Shown in pieces: positions 8,771-8,773 of a stretch of DNA of 8,773 nt. A program made the translations under genes and the position numbers. The notes under the pieces are model-generated. The model made no database searches, was not told the origin of the DNA, and was given only the letters and a program-made list of their open reading frames with translations. Source of the DNA: an uncultured Pseudomonadota bacterium (lineage in GTDB: Bacteria > Pseudomonadota > Alphaproteobacteria > RUG11792); the NCBI GenBank assembly GCA_902796745.1, contig CADBQC010000006.1:1-8773 (forward strand), given 5' to 3'. Position 1 is the first letter of the stretch. The number at the start of each line of letters is the position of its first letter.

Positions 8771-8773
8771 AAA

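Noticed and set aside
1..8773. Mobile element, CRISPR array, tRNA/rRNA, toxin-antitoxin or defence system
   Set aside because: No direct repeat array, transposase or integrase motif, cloverleaf or accessory gene seen; about 98% of the window is four housekeeping genes.

Overview
The window carries housekeeping chromosome from what looks like an AT-rich alphaproteobacterium, plausibly host-associated or with a reduced genome (Rickettsiales, Holosporales or gut-lineage type). The placement rests on the RNA polymerase sequences. Both large subunits carry proteobacterial-style lineage inserts: one in the C-terminal half of beta, one in the trigger-loop region of beta-prime. RuvX has the N-terminal extension I associate with alphaproteobacteria. 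I cannot name a genus from sequence alone.

Layout: positions 1-3226 hold the C-terminal four fifths of rpoB (5' end outside the window). rpoC follows complete at 3238-7368, and ruvX (yqgF) lies 9 bases further at 7378-7845. All three are on the + strand, spaced like one transcription unit. On the - strand, yebC (8575-7856) converges on ruvX, with only 10 bases between the two stop codons. The last 198 bases (8576-8773) are non-coding and look like a divergent promoter region. They contain a probable extended -10 for yebC, a sigma70-like -35/-10 pair for a + strand gene that starts just past the window, a strong Shine-Dalgarno at the very edge, and short inverted repeats between the two promoters.

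Functionally, rpoB and rpoC encode the catalytic core of RNA polymerase. RuvX is an RNase H-fold nuclease of the YqgF family, linked to 16S rRNA 5'-end maturation, and YebC is a TACO1-family protein linked to translation. The theme is core gene expression. I see no mobile element, CRISPR array, RNA gene, toxin-antitoxin pair, defence gene or new multi-gene system.

The points worth a second look are modest. They are the rpoC-ruvX junction where alphaproteobacteria usually have rpsL-rpsG-fusA, several substitutions at normally near-invariant polymerase positions (rifampicin-pocket region, active-site flank, F-loop flank), the terminator-poor convergent junction, and the palindromes in the divergent promoter region.
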